6,165 bases of DNA, from the NCBI GenBank assembly GCA_905234355.1, contig CAJOHP010000176.1, forward strand, positions 2,596-8,760. Reading direction: 5' to 3'. The translations under genes were made by a program, and so were the position numbers. The DNA comes from an uncultured Prevotella sp. (lineage in GTDB: Bacteria; Bacteroidota; Bacteroidia; Bacteroidales; Bacteroidaceae). The stretch's first letter is position 1, and each line of letters starts with the position of its first letter. The notes under the pieces were generated by a model. That model was given only the letters and a program-made list of their open reading frames with translations, did no database searches and was not told the DNA's origin. Positions 5,271-6,165 of this stretch are shown here, in pieces.

Positions 5271-6134
5271 ATGAAGACAATGAAATATATGGCCATAGCA
5301 GCCGCCTGCCTGATGGCACTGAGCTGCACCAAAGGCGGAGAGTGGGACATACCTGAGGTGAACCCCGCTACGCTCTATGGCAACAACAGCATCACCGAAG
5401 ACAGCATCATCACCATCGCCGAGCTCAAGACCCTTTACCCCAACGTCTTTGCCAGTACTGACGAGAACAGGCTGATAGACCACGACATCAAGATAAGAGG
5501 ACGTGTCACTGGCAACGACCTGCGAGGCAACATCTACAAGCAGTTCACCCTGCAGGATGCTACAGGAGCCATCATCGTGGCCGTCAACGAGAGCGGCATC
5601 AGCGGCTATCTGGCCGAGGGACAGGAAATCATCCTGGCACTGAAGGACCTCTACATAGGTGGATACCGCAAACAGCCCGAGATAGGCATGCCCTACAACG
5701 GGACAAGCATAGGACGCATGCAGAAGGACATCTTCCAGAAGCACTTCCGCTATGCTGGCAGTGTGGACACGGCGGCCATCAGACCCATCGACTTCGACGT
5801 GAACATGAGCAAGGAGGAGCATGCCGCCAAGCTCGTCACGCTGCGCAACGTCTCGTTTGCACCCGTCGACGGACTCGGCACACTGGCGCCCGACACAGCG
5901 CTCGACCGCACTGTCACACTCGTGGGAGGATGCGTCAACCGCGCACTCAACGAGTACCCGGAGTCGAAGGTGGTCATACGCACCAGTTCCTACGCTAAGT
6001 TTGCGGCCATGAAACTGCCTTACGACGAGGTGAACAAGCGACCGCTCATGTGCGACATCACCGGCATTGCCACACGCTACAACGACACATGGCAGATCAT
6101 CATACGCAAGGAGAGCGACATCAAGGTGAAGTGA
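5271..6134 (+). CDS. DUF5689-type lipoprotein partner of the TonB receptor
   Basis: 287 residues from the ATG at 5271; an upstream in-frame ATG at 5208 lies inside the receptor gene and would bury the signal peptide. Residues 1-18 are a lipoprotein signal (KYMAIAAACLMALS) with the acylated cysteine at 19. About 45-158 fits DUF5689: SIITIAELKTLYP, then an OB-like beta segment IKIRGRVTGNDLRGNIYKQF, TLQDATGAIIVAV, and LKDLYIGGYRKQPEIG. A second beta-rich half (about 185-284) has KLVTLRNVSF, VVIRTSSYAKFA, and ITGIATRYNDTWQIIIR. It lies 16 bp after the receptor stop, preceded by a weak purine-rich AGAAAGAAG (5259-5267), so co-transcription is likely. Expected to be outer-membrane anchored and possibly surface-exposed, working as the ligand-binding partner of the receptor. 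The family is uncharacterised biochemically as far as I know; an OB-like fold hints at nucleic-acid or glycan binding but does not show it. Confidence 0.82.
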   Translation: MKTMKYMAIAAACLMALSCTKGGEWDIPEVNPATLYGNNSITEDSIITIAELKTLYPNVFASTDENRLIDHDIKIRGRVTGNDLRGNIYKQFTLQDATGAIIVAVNESGISGYLAEGQEIILALKDLYIGGYRKQPEIGMPYNGTSIGRMQKDIFQKHFRYAGSVDTAAIRPIDFDVNMSKEEHAAKLVTLRNVSFAPVDGLGTLAPDTALDRTVTLVGGCVNRALNEYPESKVVIRTSSYAKFAAMKLPYDEVNKRPLMCDITGIATRYNDTWQIIIRKESDIKVK

Positions 6135-6165
6135 GAAGTGATAAGTGAGAAGTGATAAGTGATAA
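6131..6165. repeat. Heptanucleotide tandem repeat GTGA[G/T]AA, five copies, continuing past the edge
   Basis: Five perfect-length units begin at 6131, 6138, 6145, 6152 and 6159, reading GTGAGAA, GTGATAA, GTGAGAA, GTGATAA, GTGATAA. The stop codon TGA (6132-6134) of the lipoprotein gene lies in the first unit. Because 7 is not a multiple of 3, successive units place TGA in all three frames. The array runs to the window end, so its full length is unknown. Confidence 0.9.

Overview
The window looks like chromosomal DNA from the order Bacteroidales, most likely a Prevotellaceae member. Four things point there. One is a TTTG/TAnnTTTG promoter of the Bacteroidetes sigma-ABfr type. Another is a secreted protein ending in the 'DLQGRR...KGIYIKGGKKV' tail common in Prevotella and Bacteroides surface proteins. 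The third is a TonB-dependent outer-membrane protein followed directly by a DUF5689-type lipoprotein. The fourth is GC-rich coding DNA separated by AT-rich, repeat-laden gaps. The species assignment is inference; nothing here is a 16S-grade marker.

Layout, all genes on the + strand. (1) Bases 1-1532 hold the 3' part of a large secreted surface protein with chitobiase-type C-terminal domains, a degenerate leucine-rich stretch and a type IX-secretion-like tail. It ends in a long hairpin terminator (1575-1629). (2) Bases 1533-2088 are 556 bp without a gene. They hold the terminator, five copies of a 22-bp AT-rich tandem repeat (1633-1742), a stretch rich in perfect inverted repeats (about 1782-1917), and the control region of the next gene. 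(3) Bases 2089-2517 encode a small heat-shock protein (Hsp20/alpha-crystallin). It is preceded by a textbook sigma-54 (-24/-12) promoter, a paired 13-bp repeat 21 bp apart, and a strong ribosome binding site, and it is followed by a GC-rich terminator. (4) Bases 2711-6134 form a probable two-gene operon with a good housekeeping Bacteroidetes promoter: an 847-residue TonB-dependent-receptor-like protein and a 287-residue DUF5689 lipoprotein with a 16-bp gap. A heptanucleotide repeat begins in the stop codon of the second gene and runs off the right edge.

Functionally the three units look independent: a surface-displayed protein, a cytoplasmic stress chaperone, and an outer-membrane uptake or binding pair. 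The pair resembles a SusC/SusD arrangement in plan, but the lipoprotein is not SusD-like, so the substrate is unknown. The features most worth a second look are the sigma-54 control of hsp20, the 22-bp array, the palindrome-rich element, and the TonB-receptor/DUF5689 pair. I found no CRISPR array, tRNA, rRNA, transposase or phage gene.
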